Assembly (NCBI GenBank): GCA_018881555.1
Contig: JACAXG010000034.1
Location: forward strand, 1,439,327-1,503,326
Length of the DNA: 64,000 bases
Reading direction: 5' to 3'
Source of the DNA: Amblyornis subalaris
Lineage: Eukaryota > Chordata > Aves > Passeriformes > Ptilonorhynchidae
Notes under the pieces: generated by a model
Seen by the model: the letters and a program-made list of their open reading frames with translations, nothing else
Told to the model about the DNA's origin: nothing
Databases searched by the model: none
Position numbers and translations under genes: made by a program
Shown here: in pieces, positions 1 through 11,689 of the stretch
Position numbering within the stretch: position 1 is the stretch's first letter
Layout: the number at the start of each line of letters is the position of its first letter

Positions 1-1509
1 GGGGGAGGAAAGGGGGGGGAAGGGGAGAGCGAGAACAAATCTCAGAATTCTCGTCCATATTTTTTTTTCTGGTTGTGCGGAGAGACTGCTGTAATGTTTA
101 TGTGGGTAGATCTGTATAAATATCGAGTGATATAGCTACTATTTCTGCTTATTCACACAGGCGAGGATTTTTTTTTTTTCGATTTAAAGTAGTCGGGGGA
201 AAAAATGAAATCATTGTGCAAGCTCACAAATTAAAAGTGAACAATGGAAGTTACAACTTGTCTAGTCAGTTTTGACTGATGTCGCTGAGATGCTGCTGCT
301 CGAACATTGTGAGAATAACACAGCTGCGACCTTTTCGTTCAACAGTTCTGTTTTGGGCACAGGGAGTTTCAAATGTTTGATCTGAATAACACTGACATTT
401 TTAATGAGCATTGCCTTCCAACGACTTTCTGCATTCGCAAATACGGGGAGCTGCAAGTTCTGAATCTCGTGAGGAAAAAAAAAAAAAAAAGAAAAAGAAA
501 AGAAAGAAAAGAAACCCTGGTATTGTTTCGGCCTGTACATTTTGAAATGTCATTTGCAGACCTGTTAAGCGAAATTGGGACATGTGTCAGAAACATCTGT
601 TAGTTCTAGTTAACATAAAATAAAGTAACACGATGGACGATCTTGCAAAACTACGTTTGAACTCTTCCGGCCAGGAAAGCATTTATAATTAATGAAATTG
701 CACGTAGAAAGTTTTCACACTTCCAGGAGCAGCTTGTGAAGTTGTATTAATTAGTTTAGCAGCCGGTGTTTGTAGTCTGTAGCGCTGGCTTGTCCTTTTT
801 TTTTTTTTTTTCCTCTAAAGAAGAAGATAAGAAATAAGCCCTTTTTGGAAAATTTAATCTGTTCCAGTGTAGGGTTTTCCACCTCCCACCCCCTTCTGTA
901 CAGCCTTATGCACTGCGAGGGAAACTACATAATCCTATTGTAAGATCTGCTTACAGCCAAACGATTTTTTTCGCCTTCCAGTTCATAAAACTCCCCTTCC
1001 CCCATGCTTGGTGCAGGGCTTGACCTTCCAGGAGTTGCATTTTTTATGATAGAGATCGACGTGATATAATATGCAGAACACACACTAATTTCGTATCGCT
1101 GTCGTCTAAACATAGCACCGAGATTTTACAGCGACCGTCACTCGTCACCTCATTATTTTTCCATCGCTCTATGAGGAGCAAGTCTGTGTGCGGGGCGGGG
1201 GGGTGGGGAGAGGAGGTGGACGACAGCATAGTTGTGTTCCTCGGCTGCCTTCTCGGCCCCCTTTTTCCTCGAAAAAGGGATATCCCCGGGTCACGTAACT
1301 TGTATCCCAGCCAGTTCCTTGTTGGATCAGCACAGGTACAGCCATTAACCGGGAGAGCTCATCTCTTAATGACAGTGTTTTTCTTAAGTAAACAAACTTT
1401 TACTGCTCTTTAACGGCCTCACTGTTTGAAGTCTCTGAAGCAGAAAATGGTTAAATTCTTGGGAAAACTGACCTACATCGGAGATGCAGGTTCAGGGCAA
1501 ACCCGAGAG

Positions 1510-1745
1510 CGGAGATTTGCGTTTATTAAACACCATTCGGCGCTTCTGTACTTTTGGCTTTAACTTTCTCGGTGATTAATTGCTATATTGTGCAAACTCC
1601 TGCAGGGTCTTTATGGTTCCACCGTTTCTATTAAACACCCAGAAGTTGTCAAAAACGCAATGTTTCTGAAACCCTAATAGAACTCACTACGAATTATTCA
1701 TGAAGACAGTTCTAGATTCAACAGGAAAATTATTGCCTCCTTAAA
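1510..1745. promoter_or_regulatory. Candidate conserved non-coding element in the ZIC4 intron
   Basis: AT-rich, non-repetitive sequence between CpG-rich stretches. It contains homeodomain-type cores (TTATTAAA, GATTAATTG, ATTATTCAT). This texture is typical of developmental enhancers near ZIC genes, but conservation was not tested. Confidence 0.3.
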
Positions 1746-1799
1746 TATTAATGACTTCTGATTTCTCCGAGGCTGGGGAGCAGGCAGAGGGATATCTGG

Positions 1800-2480
1800 C
1801 GATGTACGAGTTTTCCAGGTTGGAGGATAAGGCCGTTAAGGCGGCGGCAACGGGACGAGCAGGACGGGCTGGGATCACTTCACCGCCTTCCCAGAGGGCC
1901 AGGAACAATAGTGCGAGGCGTGGGACGGAGCTCCGCTCCCTCCCTGCGGCCCCCGCCGCCCCCGCTCCTCACCCGCAGCCCGGGAGCCGCCAGCTCCTGC
2001 TTCCCCCCACCGCCACTCACCCGGAGAAGTTGGTAAATACCTTAATCCACTCCCGGAGACGGGGGATTATGCCACAAATTCCAAGCTGAATTTCACTGAA
2101 CACTTTTGCCCAGCTACAAGTGTGGGGGTAAAATGGCGGTTGAGTCTCCATCGCCCGCGGAACTTTGTGCGTGGCTGCGGCTCCGTGCCCGGGCTGCGGC
2201 AGCCGGGACCTGTGCAGTGTCCTCTCCCTGCCGGGCAGGGATTTCCACGTAAGAAAACCTGCTCTCGCGAAAGGAATACTTGCGAATTGCTCGGATGGCT
2301 CCTCTTTATTGAGGCGTTCAGGGAATGCAACCCGGGCAGCTGAGAAAATGCTGCCCTCTTCCCACTTGAAACCCGGCTGCACGGACGGACCTTTCAGTGG
2401 CTCTTTCAGGGGGTTAAGCGAAGTTGAACATTTTTCAACTCGGCAAAGCGCAGTGCGGCGCAGCCCGCTTTTACCTGAAT
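1800..2480. other. Intronic CpG island
   Basis: GC-rich with many CpGs, especially 1830-2040 and 2150-2245. It could be a promoter of an internal or antisense transcript, or simply part of the broad CpG-rich domain over the locus. No coding sequence was recognised in it. Confidence 0.6.
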
Positions 2481-3979
2481 GGAACTCACTTTGCACAAGC
2501 AGAGTGCTTATGAGGATGGCTTTCCCTGGGGTCTCCTAACTTACTGCTTGCTTGTACTACACTAATATCCTTGATTTGTTGTCTCAACTTAGATGCTGAA
2601 GGTCAAATTATTTCCTTACGTGAAACTCTAATTAGATTATAGGCGGGCGTGTGTCTATGCATATGCACTGCTGTATGTCGACAGTATTTGGTTACAGAAT
2701 CCGCATCGTTTTGTGAGAGACCTTATTTTTAACCTTTTCCCTCCCTTTCCTCCAACGCCAGGTATTTACCCATCGCCTGTGCAAATGTTAGCGGTGCAGG
2801 GTGTCAGTGCTCCTCATTGCCTATTACAGTGCGGAAAGGACATACTTTAAACGCGGAGCCATGAGCTTTTCCCACCCACCTTGCATAAAGTGCATTCATG
2901 TGAAATATTTGGAATGCCTTCCTTTATTTGCCTCTGCTCGCAGCCGAGCCCCATGTAGGCTGAGTCCCTCCTAAATTTAATTATGACGAATTGAGGAGAA
3001 AAAAAATAAAAACGACAACCACAAATGCACAACCCAAGAAATTTAAAAAGCCAAACCAAAACTAACACACAAAACCAAATATTGGAAGTCCTTTCGCCCA
3101 CATACGCCATGATGGTGAACACAGTGGCTTTGTTTGCACTTCGCGTTAAGGGTAGGCCATATATTTTTGTGGAGTCCTCTCCGCCCTGATACTTTTTGAC
3201 TTTTGACAGATGAGGAGGTGATTTTCATAGTTGGTTGGCACAGGACTTGGTACCCCTTGACAAGCAGGGTTTTGCAGTTTGCTATTGTCAGCGACAATAA
3301 TACCGTCAACATTTCATCCTGAAGCTGGCTGTGGCGTGCTTCCTTGAAAACCTCCCGTATATCGTGTGCTGTGGCAGGTCCACACGATTCGAGGTTAAAC
3401 TTTCACATGACTCCAGCAACACTATTGTATTTCTCTTATGCATAATGTCACTTATTATATTACAAGATAAATTAATCCCGATTTCAATTCCTTCAATGAC
3501 TGTGTAGGTTGAAATGAAAAGAGAATCCTAACCTTGCGACAGTGCCGTGCACCGGCCTAGTTATCCTTCTGCTGAATCTTTATCGTTTTGCCCCCACAAG
3601 CAATGTATTTTTGAAATATTTTGTGCCTTAACACACGGTATCAGCAAGCCAGGGAGCGGGGAAAGGAAGGGGATGTGAATCTTCCGTGGCATTGTAATCA
3701 GTGCAAGTATGAAGTAGATGAAATGTGATCTAACCAAGTTATGAAAAATATTTCCACGTACACCTGGGGGACTGTGAGAAATGTATTTAATGTAAAAGCC
3801 TTTGAAGGGATAAATCACTGACCGCTCTTTCTTCAGGACTTTGGAGTCTGCGGGGACAGCACACGTTTGCTCGGAAAGAGCACTTTGCCTCCAAGTTTTT
3901 TTTGTTTCGGAGCTTTGTCTTTTGCACAAACCCCCACGATGACACACACAGGGCAGGGGAGAGAGAAGGAGAAGCTGGC

Positions 3980-4900
3980 CGGGCGGGGCACTCCGCATGG
4001 GGAGCCGGCCGTGCGTCCGGGTGGGCACGGAGCGCCGGCTCTGGGGGATGCTCGGCAGTGCCGGCGGGAAAGGGCAGGGCGAGTGAGAGGAGCTGCCGCG
4101 GGGAAAGGAGCCGTGTCAGGGCCGGAGAGAGGGGTCCGGGGAGGCTGTGGGCTGGGGGGGGGTTGCCGGGATGCGCTGCTCCCGGCCCCGCCGCCGCCGC
4201 TAATGGCTGTGCTCGCCCATTGCCTCCTGCAGGGGAGAAGCCGTTCAAATGTGAATTCGAGGGCTGTGACAGGCGCTTCGCCAACAGCAGCGACAGGAAG
4301 AAGCACTCGCATGTCCACACCAGCGACAAGCCCTACAACTGCAAAGTGAGAGGCTGCGACAAGTCCTACACGCACCCCAGCTCCCTGAGAAAACACATGA
4401 AAGTGCACTGCAAATCCCCTCCTCCCAGCTCCGGCTACGAGTCCTCCACGCCCTCCTTGGTATCCCCCTCCTCGGACTCCGGCCGGGAGCCCCCCGCCTC
4501 CTGCTCCCACGCTGAGCCCTCCGCGCCCGCGCAGCCCGCCGCCAACCTGAGCGAATGGTACGTGTGTCAAGGCGCGGGGCCCCGCGGCCCCCCCGGGCCC
4601 CCCGGCGCCTCCCCGCCGCCGCGCCTCCCCGCCGAGCCCCGGCCCCGCTGCTAGGGCGCGCCGGGGGCGGCGGTGGGGAGCCCGGCCCGGCCCGGCCCGG
4701 CCGGCACGGGGAGCACTGCGCCGGGCTCGGGGAGCCGAGCGGGAGCGGCGGCGAGAGGCGCTTGGCGGAGGGAGAGAGAGGCAGCGGAGCGCGCGGGTGG
4801 GCCGGCGGAGAGGCCCTGCCCGCGCCCCCGGCACCGCGCACACGGGAGGGCTGCGCTCGCCTCGGCCGTGGCGCTGCCGCCTCCTCCCGTGCCACACACC
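3980..4900. other. CpG island over the ZIC4 terminal exon
   Basis: Very GC-rich sequence with dense CpG spans the end of the intron, the exon and the proximal 3'UTR. It includes a short pentanucleotide repeat, four copies of CCCGG at 4681-4700. The composition explains the long spurious ORFs on both strands here. Confidence 0.8.
4233..4654 (+). CDS. ZIC4: ZIC4, last coding exon: zinc fingers 4-5 and C-terminus (partial gene)
   Basis: ZIC proteins are nuclear C2H2 zinc-finger transcription factors of the GLI/ZIC superfamily, acting in neural, cerebellar and dorsal patterning. The exon encodes about 140 residues. Counting the split glycine as 1, finger 4 uses C7, C12, H25, H29 and finger 5 uses C37, C42, H55, H59, joined by linker TSDKPY. 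The C-X4-C spacing of finger 5 (CKVRGC) separates ZIC4/ZIC5 from ZIC1-3, which have CKMC. The tail [20 protein letters not shown] closely resembles ZIC4 and is less like ZIC5. The conserved EWYV follows (Trp codon 4556-4558). The frame then stays open for about 30 Gly/Pro/Arg-rich residues to TAG at 4652-4654. No intron separates finger 5 from the tail, unlike ZIC1-3. ZIC5 is the main alternative; the long gene-free flank argues for ZIC4. Confidence 0.9.
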
Positions 4901-4950
4901 CCTGCTCTGACCGCCTTGCTCCAGTCTGTTTACAAGCCAACTGATTTGCA

Positions 4951-5089
4951 TCCCCCTTTCTTTTCCCTTTCCTTTTCCTTTTCCTTTTCCCTTTCCTTTT
5001 TCCTTTTCCTTTCCCTTTCCCTTTCCCTTTCCCTTTCCCTTTCCATTCCTCTTCCTCTTCCCATTCCCCTTCCCCTTCCCCTGCCCTTC
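4951..5089 (+). repeat. Polypyrimidine (CCCTTT/CCTTTT-like) microsatellite in the 3'UTR
   Basis: About 139 bases almost wholly C and T on the + strand, with only three purine interruptions. It is built of variable-length C2-5T2-5 units. The mRNA-sense strand is the pyrimidine strand, so the transcript would carry a PTB/PCBP-type binding tract. Antisense it gives a spurious Lys/Gly-repeat ORF. Confidence 0.9.
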
Positions 5090-5374
5090 AGTGGTTTCAT
5101 ACAGATTTTCGCTGTACAGATTTTCTCTTGTCAACAGTACTGTGTGCTGCACTGTTCTGTTCGCCCACGATTTTCTGTGAGTGTGGATTTTTAAAGAAAT
5201 ATATATATATATATAAACTATTATTTGTTACCGATTTGTACAAAATGGATCCATTAAATTCTTTGATTAATTAACTCGTTCGATGGACGTTTCTGTAAAG
5301 AATCTCCTTACTTTTCCCTCTTTCTGTATATAAATACATATATATATATTTCCTTCCCCCACCCAGTAGTCGCT

Positions 5375-5380
5375 AATAAA
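5375..5380 (+). terminator. ZIC4: Poly(A) signal AATAAA, probable ZIC4 mRNA end
   Basis: Canonical hexamer about 720 bases after the stop codon, followed by a G-rich then T-rich downstream stretch. It is the first AATAAA after the stop codon that I see. Confidence 0.6.
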
Positions 5381-5400
5381 GAAAGGCCCAGGGGGGTGCG

Positions 5401-7265
5401 ATGATTGACTGTCCGTTTTAGCTCCCACTGGTAATGACTTCTAATACCTAAACATGCCCGTCCCCACCCAGAGTGTGGCTCCTGTTGAACTGTGGGCACT
5501 GAAGCTCCTGGAGGGGGTGGTTCTGATGGGGTGGGGGGAGACCATTCTCTGACGTCACTGCCAGGGCGGGGGCCGGGCAGCCCCCAGCAGCGCGGGGACC
5601 TGGGGCCTCTGCTCCACGGCTCTGCCCTGAGAATAGCCCCGATGAGAAATGAACCGCTCCCACAACGCTGCTTTAGCATCTCCATGCTGTCCCAGAGTCT
5701 CAGACCTACAGGGTTCACTCCACTGGTTCAGAGAAAGAAGGGAGGGGGGTAAAAAAATAAACAAACCCCAAAATAAACAAACCTCTCCACTGGGGTAGCT
5801 TGAAACTACCGAATTGTGCCATTTTAATTACTTTAATGATGTTTAAGAATACCAGATAGTATAGGCAAATAAATAGCATGGGCTGCTGGAAGGGGTTTCT
5901 ATGGCTTGCGGAGAGCAGACAGAAGGCTGCTGTAGCTGCATCCTCTCGTGTCTGACAGATCACCCCTGCACCCAGGTGACTGGGGTTACTGCGTGTGTAC
6001 AACAGCACACACATGTGCATACACACGTGTATGTTGATATCTATAAATATAAAAGCTACAGGAAAATAAATAGCTGGTCAGTGACTAAAAACACCCCAAT
6101 GCCCAGTGCTTTCCTTACTTATACATCTGCATTTTTCTCCCAAGGTGGTCGAGTCAGGGTTCCTTTCTTCATTCGCCCAAACTCAACAACTTTTGTATTT
6201 AATCACCACGAATAGTGACCACAGCATGTCTCTACCGGGAATACACGTAGGGAATCAGTTAGGTGAGAGCAATATGTGAAACAGGAGCCTAAACAGGTCA
6301 GAGTTGTGCCCCTCTGAAGCCCCTGAAACTTGTGTCATGGAAATCAAAAAGTGCAGAAGCCAGATGCGGGCAGGGAGAATGTTTCCATCATGTCCTGAGA
6401 TCTGTTTATTTCTTTATTTCTCTATTTACAGAAGTATTTGGATGTGCAGGCTAATCACCTTTAATTTTTCATTTGCTTGTTACAGATGTCTACCCCGTTG
6501 CTCTCAAGGTAATCTAGACAGACGCAGCTGAAAGCCTGAATCTTATGCCTTAGACATCAAAGCAAGCTCGCACAAAGAAGTATTTCTTCACAACGGTGAA
6601 TCTTCATGGTAAGTTAGGATTTCTATGGCAATAGGCAAGTCATACTTAAATAGTGAAAGGCGAAGTCTGGAGCCCGTCCAGTCTTTTCATTAAGGACATA
6701 ATATTTACGTCTAACAGGCCCTTTTTCTTGTGTATACAAGTATATATTTTTGTTTGACGTGAACTAAATCATTTTCATTTAATTTCCGGTAAACAAAACC
6801 CACGCGAACAGGGCACTTGTTCCAGACCATAATAAAAATGGATAAGACTGTCAGGAAGAAAAGGCCCGCTTGAACCGTCGCCTCAGCTCACTTTTGTTTC
6901 TGCTTTCTGCCAGGATCAGAGAATGCATTTGGGATTTGAGGGAGAGTTTCTAAAGGCAAGGAAATGGTTTTTAAGGGGGGAAAGAAAAGGAGAAAGGTCT
7001 AATCAAGCTCGGGTTGTTCAAAGGGCCTGATTTTGGGGTTGAAAGTGTGAGTTTTATGGTGCATCAGCATGCCACGTTAGGATCGCTATGGTAATGAGGA
7101 GAGCAATAGCAAGCGGCCTTCAAAGGAGGCACACTCCATTTGAGACAGTCTATTAAGATACATTTGCACTGACCTTTGGTTTCATGCTAGCTTAATACAC
7201 TCAATCTGCTCCCCACTAGAGATAGACTTCCTCCACCTAATGCACTTCAGCAGAGCTGGGTTTTG
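5401..7265. other. Non-coding, moderately CpG-rich; CNE-like at 7040-7190
   Basis: No coding exon or transposon seen. It holds a poly(A) signal at 5756, a short CA/TG-rich stretch near 6000-6035, and an AT-rich motif-dense end (about 7040-7190, with a TATTAAG core) that looks enhancer-like. Confidence 0.5.
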
Positions 7266-7269
7266 CTGG

Positions 7270-7720
7270 GCTTCACCCTCCCCCCGAGATGGGCTCCGTT
7301 CCAGCGCTGGAACCCTGGTTTCCTTCTCCCCAAAGTAAGGGACTGCCAGCCCCCCAAGCTCGGCAGGAGCTCCCGCCCACTGTCCCCAACCTTTCTGACC
7401 AGCTTCTAGCGGCAAAACTGGCCACAAAGCCTGGGAATTACATCCTTTTCCTCTTCCCCCAACCCTGGCAGGGGAAGATAGGATGGGGGCTGAAAGACCC
7501 CCTCCTTGGGCTGCCTCGGTCTCACGGAGTAGGTGTCCTGATGGAAGTCCCCCGGGACTCGAGAAAACGAGGCGAGGCCCGGGGGGAGCAGCCCGTACCC
7601 CCTTCCCACCCCACCCGATCCTGCTGTCGCTGCGCGGCAGCGAGCGGAGGCTCCGCGGTGCGGGGGAACTTGACACCCACATGGCCGGGGCCATGGGCGC
7701 TGGGCCATGGGCCCGGGAAA
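7270..7720. other. CpG island
   Basis: GC-rich with CpG clustered at 7550-7665. The overlapping ORFs of 130-170 aa on both strands share composition, not domains, and are judged spurious. Confidence 0.6.
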
Positions 7721-7729
7721 GTTAGAAGT

Positions 7730-9340
7730 CCATGTTCCAGTAATTGTCTTGTTGTTTATTTTATCCAAGTACCCTAGTGAATAGGGGAAAAATAAACACG
7801 GGGGAAAAAAATTCAAACAGTTGAGTCGTCTTTAGTGCCAGCCCTTGTGGTTGAATAAAAAGGATGGTCCAATTTCTATTGAGCTGAGAAATCTTTGAAG
7901 TGGGAGTTATTATCTGAGAAATTCCTGCTCGTCGTCCTAACAACGCTGATGAAACGTAAAAGGTTCTTTGTCAGCGATTTGTTCTCCTCTCTGTCAAACT
8001 CACCCTGCCCGTTAGCTTTAAACCGTTTCTAAAGAGATAAAATCAAACTTTTAAAGATAACTTTAGGGGCCCAGAGGGTGCAGAAAATACCAAACTATGA
8101 AATCCTGTGTATAGACATACATCTGGATATACGTGGCTGTGTCTGCGTGAAACTCTGACTGTGTACAGATGTCCATAGATGTCTGTATGACCTTACAGTT
8201 CGAAAGTTGAAATTATGTCTATTGTTTTTGCATTTCATCCTTCAAACTTTTCCGTCTAATAAATTATTCCTACACACACTCTGCACAGAATGCGATTCTT
8301 AGGTGAAGGCAGAAACGTTGGGTTTCATTAACACCACTATGTGACCAACAAATGTTTTCTTTCCAGTAGAGTGAAAGCAAGAGCGTAGACATAGAGTAAA
8401 ATCTTTGATCATTTAACAGTCCGAATACCTATCAAGCATGTATATACTGCAATGTATCGAAGTTGTTAACGCATTCAAAGTGATGGCTTCCATATGCTCT
8501 CATGTTTTATTGTCCGTAAGTGTAAGGATAGTTGAACTGCATCCCTTTTGTATCTTCATTTTATAAACATAACGGTGTTGTACTGAATGATTCCCTGATC
8601 AAGTTTTATTTAGTAGTTTCTCACTGGAGATCAAGCAATGCTCTCTTCGGAATATGAATTTCTTAAAGTTGTAACTCATCAGTGTACTTCTGTTTTAGTT
8701 GTTACAGAATTATCTGAGCCCAATCCTGCCATTCTAAGCCAACCCATTAATTTAGTGGGACCTTTCCTGAGTAAAGACAGAGCTAAATTGCAGTGGAGTG
8801 GGTATTATTATTATTATTGTTATTAATTTTTTATGTTGTCGTATTTATGGAAAAATCTAGCACAGTCTTTGTGAACTGTACAGAGAACAAGCCTCTGAAA
8901 AATGTAGCTCGCAGAAAAACANTTACAATGTTGGTATGCTGTATCTCTTTCCAGACTTCTTATATTCCTTATTTTTCTTCATCACATGTTTGGCAATGAA
9001 GGACTGTTCTGTTGTGTGCTTGAACATACTATTTATTTTTAATATTTGGATTTTTTTTACAATAAATATTTATAAACATTTCATTTCTATGGTTATTTTT
9101 ACAAATGTGCACTTTTAAAATACGTGTTTGTACTGATGATATCGAGCCATTCCTAAAACAGTGTGTAATCAACCTTGTCTTTCTGTTGGTTTTTGTATCA
9201 GTTGAAAAAAAATTTCCCCAAACCTGTGTACTATTAATGTGGTGTACAATCAAGTATTAATGCGTGGTTTTTTGTTGGTCTTCAACCTTTTTTAATGTTA
9301 ATCGTTTTAGGTTGGCATTTCCATTAAAAGAACAAAACAA
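7730..9340 (+). other. AT-rich, 3'UTR-like sequence with several poly(A) signals
   Basis: T-rich sequence with AATAAA at 7791, 7854, 8258 and 9061 and AU-rich stretches near 9030-9110. It could be a distal ZIC4 3'UTR or the end of a non-coding transcript, or plain AT-rich spacer. The (ATT)n microsatellite at 8803-8825 lies inside. No splice evidence. Confidence 0.3.
8803..8825 (+). repeat. (ATT)n microsatellite
   Basis: About seven ATT/GTT trinucleotide units. Confidence 0.85.
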
Positions 9341-10560
9341 AACACTTATTTGGCTTCATTTCTGAGACAACATTTTTCAGATCACAGACTTCAAACCCAT
9401 TGTACTTTCAGCATTGACCAAGGTGCAGGGTGTGAAAACACAGCCCGGTGTCACCCAAGTGGAGCCCTGTCCCTCTGGGGGGTGNGTGTGTGCCCCGGTT
9501 ACCTCTGCAGTGGGACCCTGTCTCCTGCACGGGCAGTGTGTGGCTCTGGTGTCACTAACACTGGGGATGTTGGGCACTAACGCTCCGGGGATTGGCGTGA
9601 GTTTTCGGCAGGGCCACCCCGAGAGGCTGCTGCTCTCCTCTGCTCCGAAGGGTTGTTGTTTCACAGGATGCAACGGTTCTTTTGAAGAATTTCCCCCCCC
9701 CAAATGTGTCCCTGTCACAGTGACACTTTTTATAAGGTTCCTAGGAGGATTTAGAGCANTTTATTTCTTTTTTTAAGAGAGCAAATACTTTCGTCAGCTA
9801 AAGTACTCTGAAAGTAAGCCTTCTTTGCCTTGTGTATTCTCCCAACCGATGTTAATACATTCCAGCGTTTCGCAGCTCTTGAACCTGCTCAGAGTTCCCT
9901 TCTTATGACAAACCCCGGCTTTGCTGTTTGGAGGGACGCAGCAGCCTCGGGCACATCGCGGCCCGAACCCGGTGGGCGCCTTGCGCATGCGCTGCCTCGA
10001 TTCCTTTTAAAAAATGAAAACTTGAAAGAAGTTGCCCAACACAGAGAGATGACAAAAAGTTGGCTTTAGCTGCCAGGAATATTGTCAATAGAGAATACAT
10101 TTGACTACATGAAGGGAGAGAAAGAAAGAAAATAATTTAAGAAATAATAGAATTCAAGAAAAAGAAATGAAGGAAAACATTTTTGCTGATCTGTAAAAGA
10201 CAAAAAGTGGCCCATAAAGGAAAGGAGGGCTAACAGTACATGCTAATTAAAGAATACAGTTCTATGGTCTATAATGATTGAGCGAAGACATGTACTTATT
10301 ACACTTGACTGTCAACAAGGGAAGGAATGTCCCCTCAGACAACATGGTGAGAGACGTGTGGGCATTATTAGTGGCCCTTTTATAGACATTGCCTTTTCTT
10401 TCTCAATGCTGACAAACCATTTTGGAGGGAACCATCCCCTGTTGCTTCCTATCATCGATCCCCATGCAAGGCCCTGCATTGTGCAAGTGCATTAATTAAA
10501 GACCATTCATTTAACAAAAGCACATTGTATGTTCAGAAAAGGAAGATTAGAAATATGAAT
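9341..10560. other. Non-coding, mixed composition
   Basis: A GC-richer stretch at 9420-9720 and a small CpG cluster at 9940-10000. A purine-rich A/G stretch follows at 10110-10180. No gene or transposon seen. 10210-10500 is AT-rich and could be regulatory. Confidence 0.5.
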
Positions 10561-10564
10561 CAGT

Positions 10565-10900
10565 AACTGAGACCCGTTTCCGCCACCTTACCGGGAGAAG
10601 TGGAGAGGAAGGAGGTGCAGAGTGCAGTTAAACACCCAGCACCTCCCGGACAGAATAGGGCTCAAACCCGGTTAGACTTTCGGAGAGAGAAACCCTGAAA
10701 TTGATTACAATTGAAANCAATTAAAAAAAAAAAAAAAGGTTGTCAAGTGTCTCTGTGGGCGCTGGATTGCTCGACCCTGCTCGGCGCCTCACCAGCCTCC
10801 TGCTTCAAGGGGCCGCCCAGCCCAGAATGGCCCGGCTCGGTCCGGCGCCCCTTCCCGGGGCCGGGCCCCCCCACCCGGGAGCGACCGTGTCCGGGGCTGG
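10565..10900. other. CpG island
   Basis: GC-rich and CpG-dense, especially 10760-10890, with a short A14 run at 10725-10738. No domain in the overlapping ORFs. Confidence 0.55.
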
Positions 10901-11259
10901 TGTGCTTGTGTACACACTTCCCCACACACATTTGTTATGTCAACGGGTTTTTTCCAGCTGCACGTAGAGGCACAGACACACAGACATGTGTCCATCCCTC
11001 TGGATCCCTCCACTGCCTAGATTTTTCCAGTCCAAAGGAAAAACCATCTGNTGCCCCAAAGCCGGTCGCGACAGAAACGTGACTTATCGTGAGAAGGTAG
11101 AAGGAAAACACAGGGAGAAAGAGGTTATGAGGGAGCGGGGGGAAGCACAGAAGACGGATTCCCAGTATCACCCACATGACTTGCTAAGCGGCTCCAGCTT
11201 CTCTAAAACCTCTGGGCCATATGTTAGTTTATTTACACCCTTTGTCTTTTCGTGTGTCG

Positions 11260-11480
11260 CCTAGTGAAATAATATTCCTGGGATATAAATGAAAGTAAGC
11301 TAGAGTAAACAAACAAGGGGAGCGCCTGCTAAAGAGATATGTAACATTTCTGAGTTTCCAACAGAGTATGTCGTTCCCATGGTTATAATGGGGCCAGGAT
11401 AGCAATTAAAGCTTTTGGTAAAAGCCGCTAGATTTTTAATGCTGAATGACACATTGACTCCATTTTCTTGTAGATGATTT
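11260..11480. promoter_or_regulatory. Candidate conserved non-coding element
   Basis: Non-repetitive AT-rich block with CAATTAAAGC and TTTTTAATG homeodomain-type cores, between CpG-rich stretches. Appearance only. Confidence 0.3.
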
Positions 11481-11689
11481 AGAATTTTTGCAGGATTATA
11501 CTATGGGAGGAGAAGGAGGGGGAAGGACAAAAGTCACCGCGAAAGCAACTCTTTAACAGTTTAAAAAAAAAAAAAGAAAAGAAAAATCTACACAACGGTT
11601 TAAGGTGTTCCTAATGATGGCTACATCTCCGAGAAAACTCTGCAACTTCCCCTGAGGCTGTCTTTATTCTCAGGTTCTTCTACGTTTGG

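Larger units (their letters stand above)
1..4232 (+). other. ZIC4: ZIC4 intron preceding the last coding exon (5' end outside window)
   Basis: The exon at 4233 begins inside the glycine codon of the conserved TGEKPF linker, so upstream sequence is intron. The exon for zinc fingers 1-3 is not found here and must lie left of the window. The 3' end of the intron has a plausible branch site (CTAAT at 4200-4204, about 29 bases before the acceptor), a short pyrimidine-rich stretch and the acceptor AG at 4231-4232. Contents: an A-rich purine run at about 474-515; an AT-rich CNE-like block at 1510-1745; a CpG-rich block at about 1800-2480; AT-rich sequence at 2540-3540. CpG is frequent throughout. 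ORFs here (for example 2017-2496 minus) have no recognisable domain. Confidence 0.8.
4655..5400 (+). other. ZIC4: ZIC4 3' untranslated region
   Basis: The sequence runs from the stop codon to a consensus poly(A) signal. It starts GC-rich, passes through a CCCTTT-type pyrimidine tract (4951-5089), then becomes AT-rich with two short AT repeats (about 5199-5214 and 5338-5350). Cleavage would be expected about 10-30 bases after the signal at 5375. More distal poly(A) signals exist (5756, 7791, 7854, 8258, 9061), so longer isoforms are possible. Confidence 0.65.

Noticed and set aside
4233..4654. ZIC5 instead of ZIC4
   Set aside because: ZIC5 shares the C-X4-C finger 5 and the HCKSPPP start of the tail, but the [19 protein letters not shown] stretch fits ZIC4, and a gene-free 59-kb flank fits ZIC4 better than the ZIC5-CLYBL interval.
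3833..5152. 439-codon ORF on the minus strand
   Set aside because: It is antisense to the ZIC4 exon and to the pyrimidine tract. The Lys/Gly repeat start is the translated repeat and the rest is Arg/Ala/Gly/Pro from GC-rich DNA.
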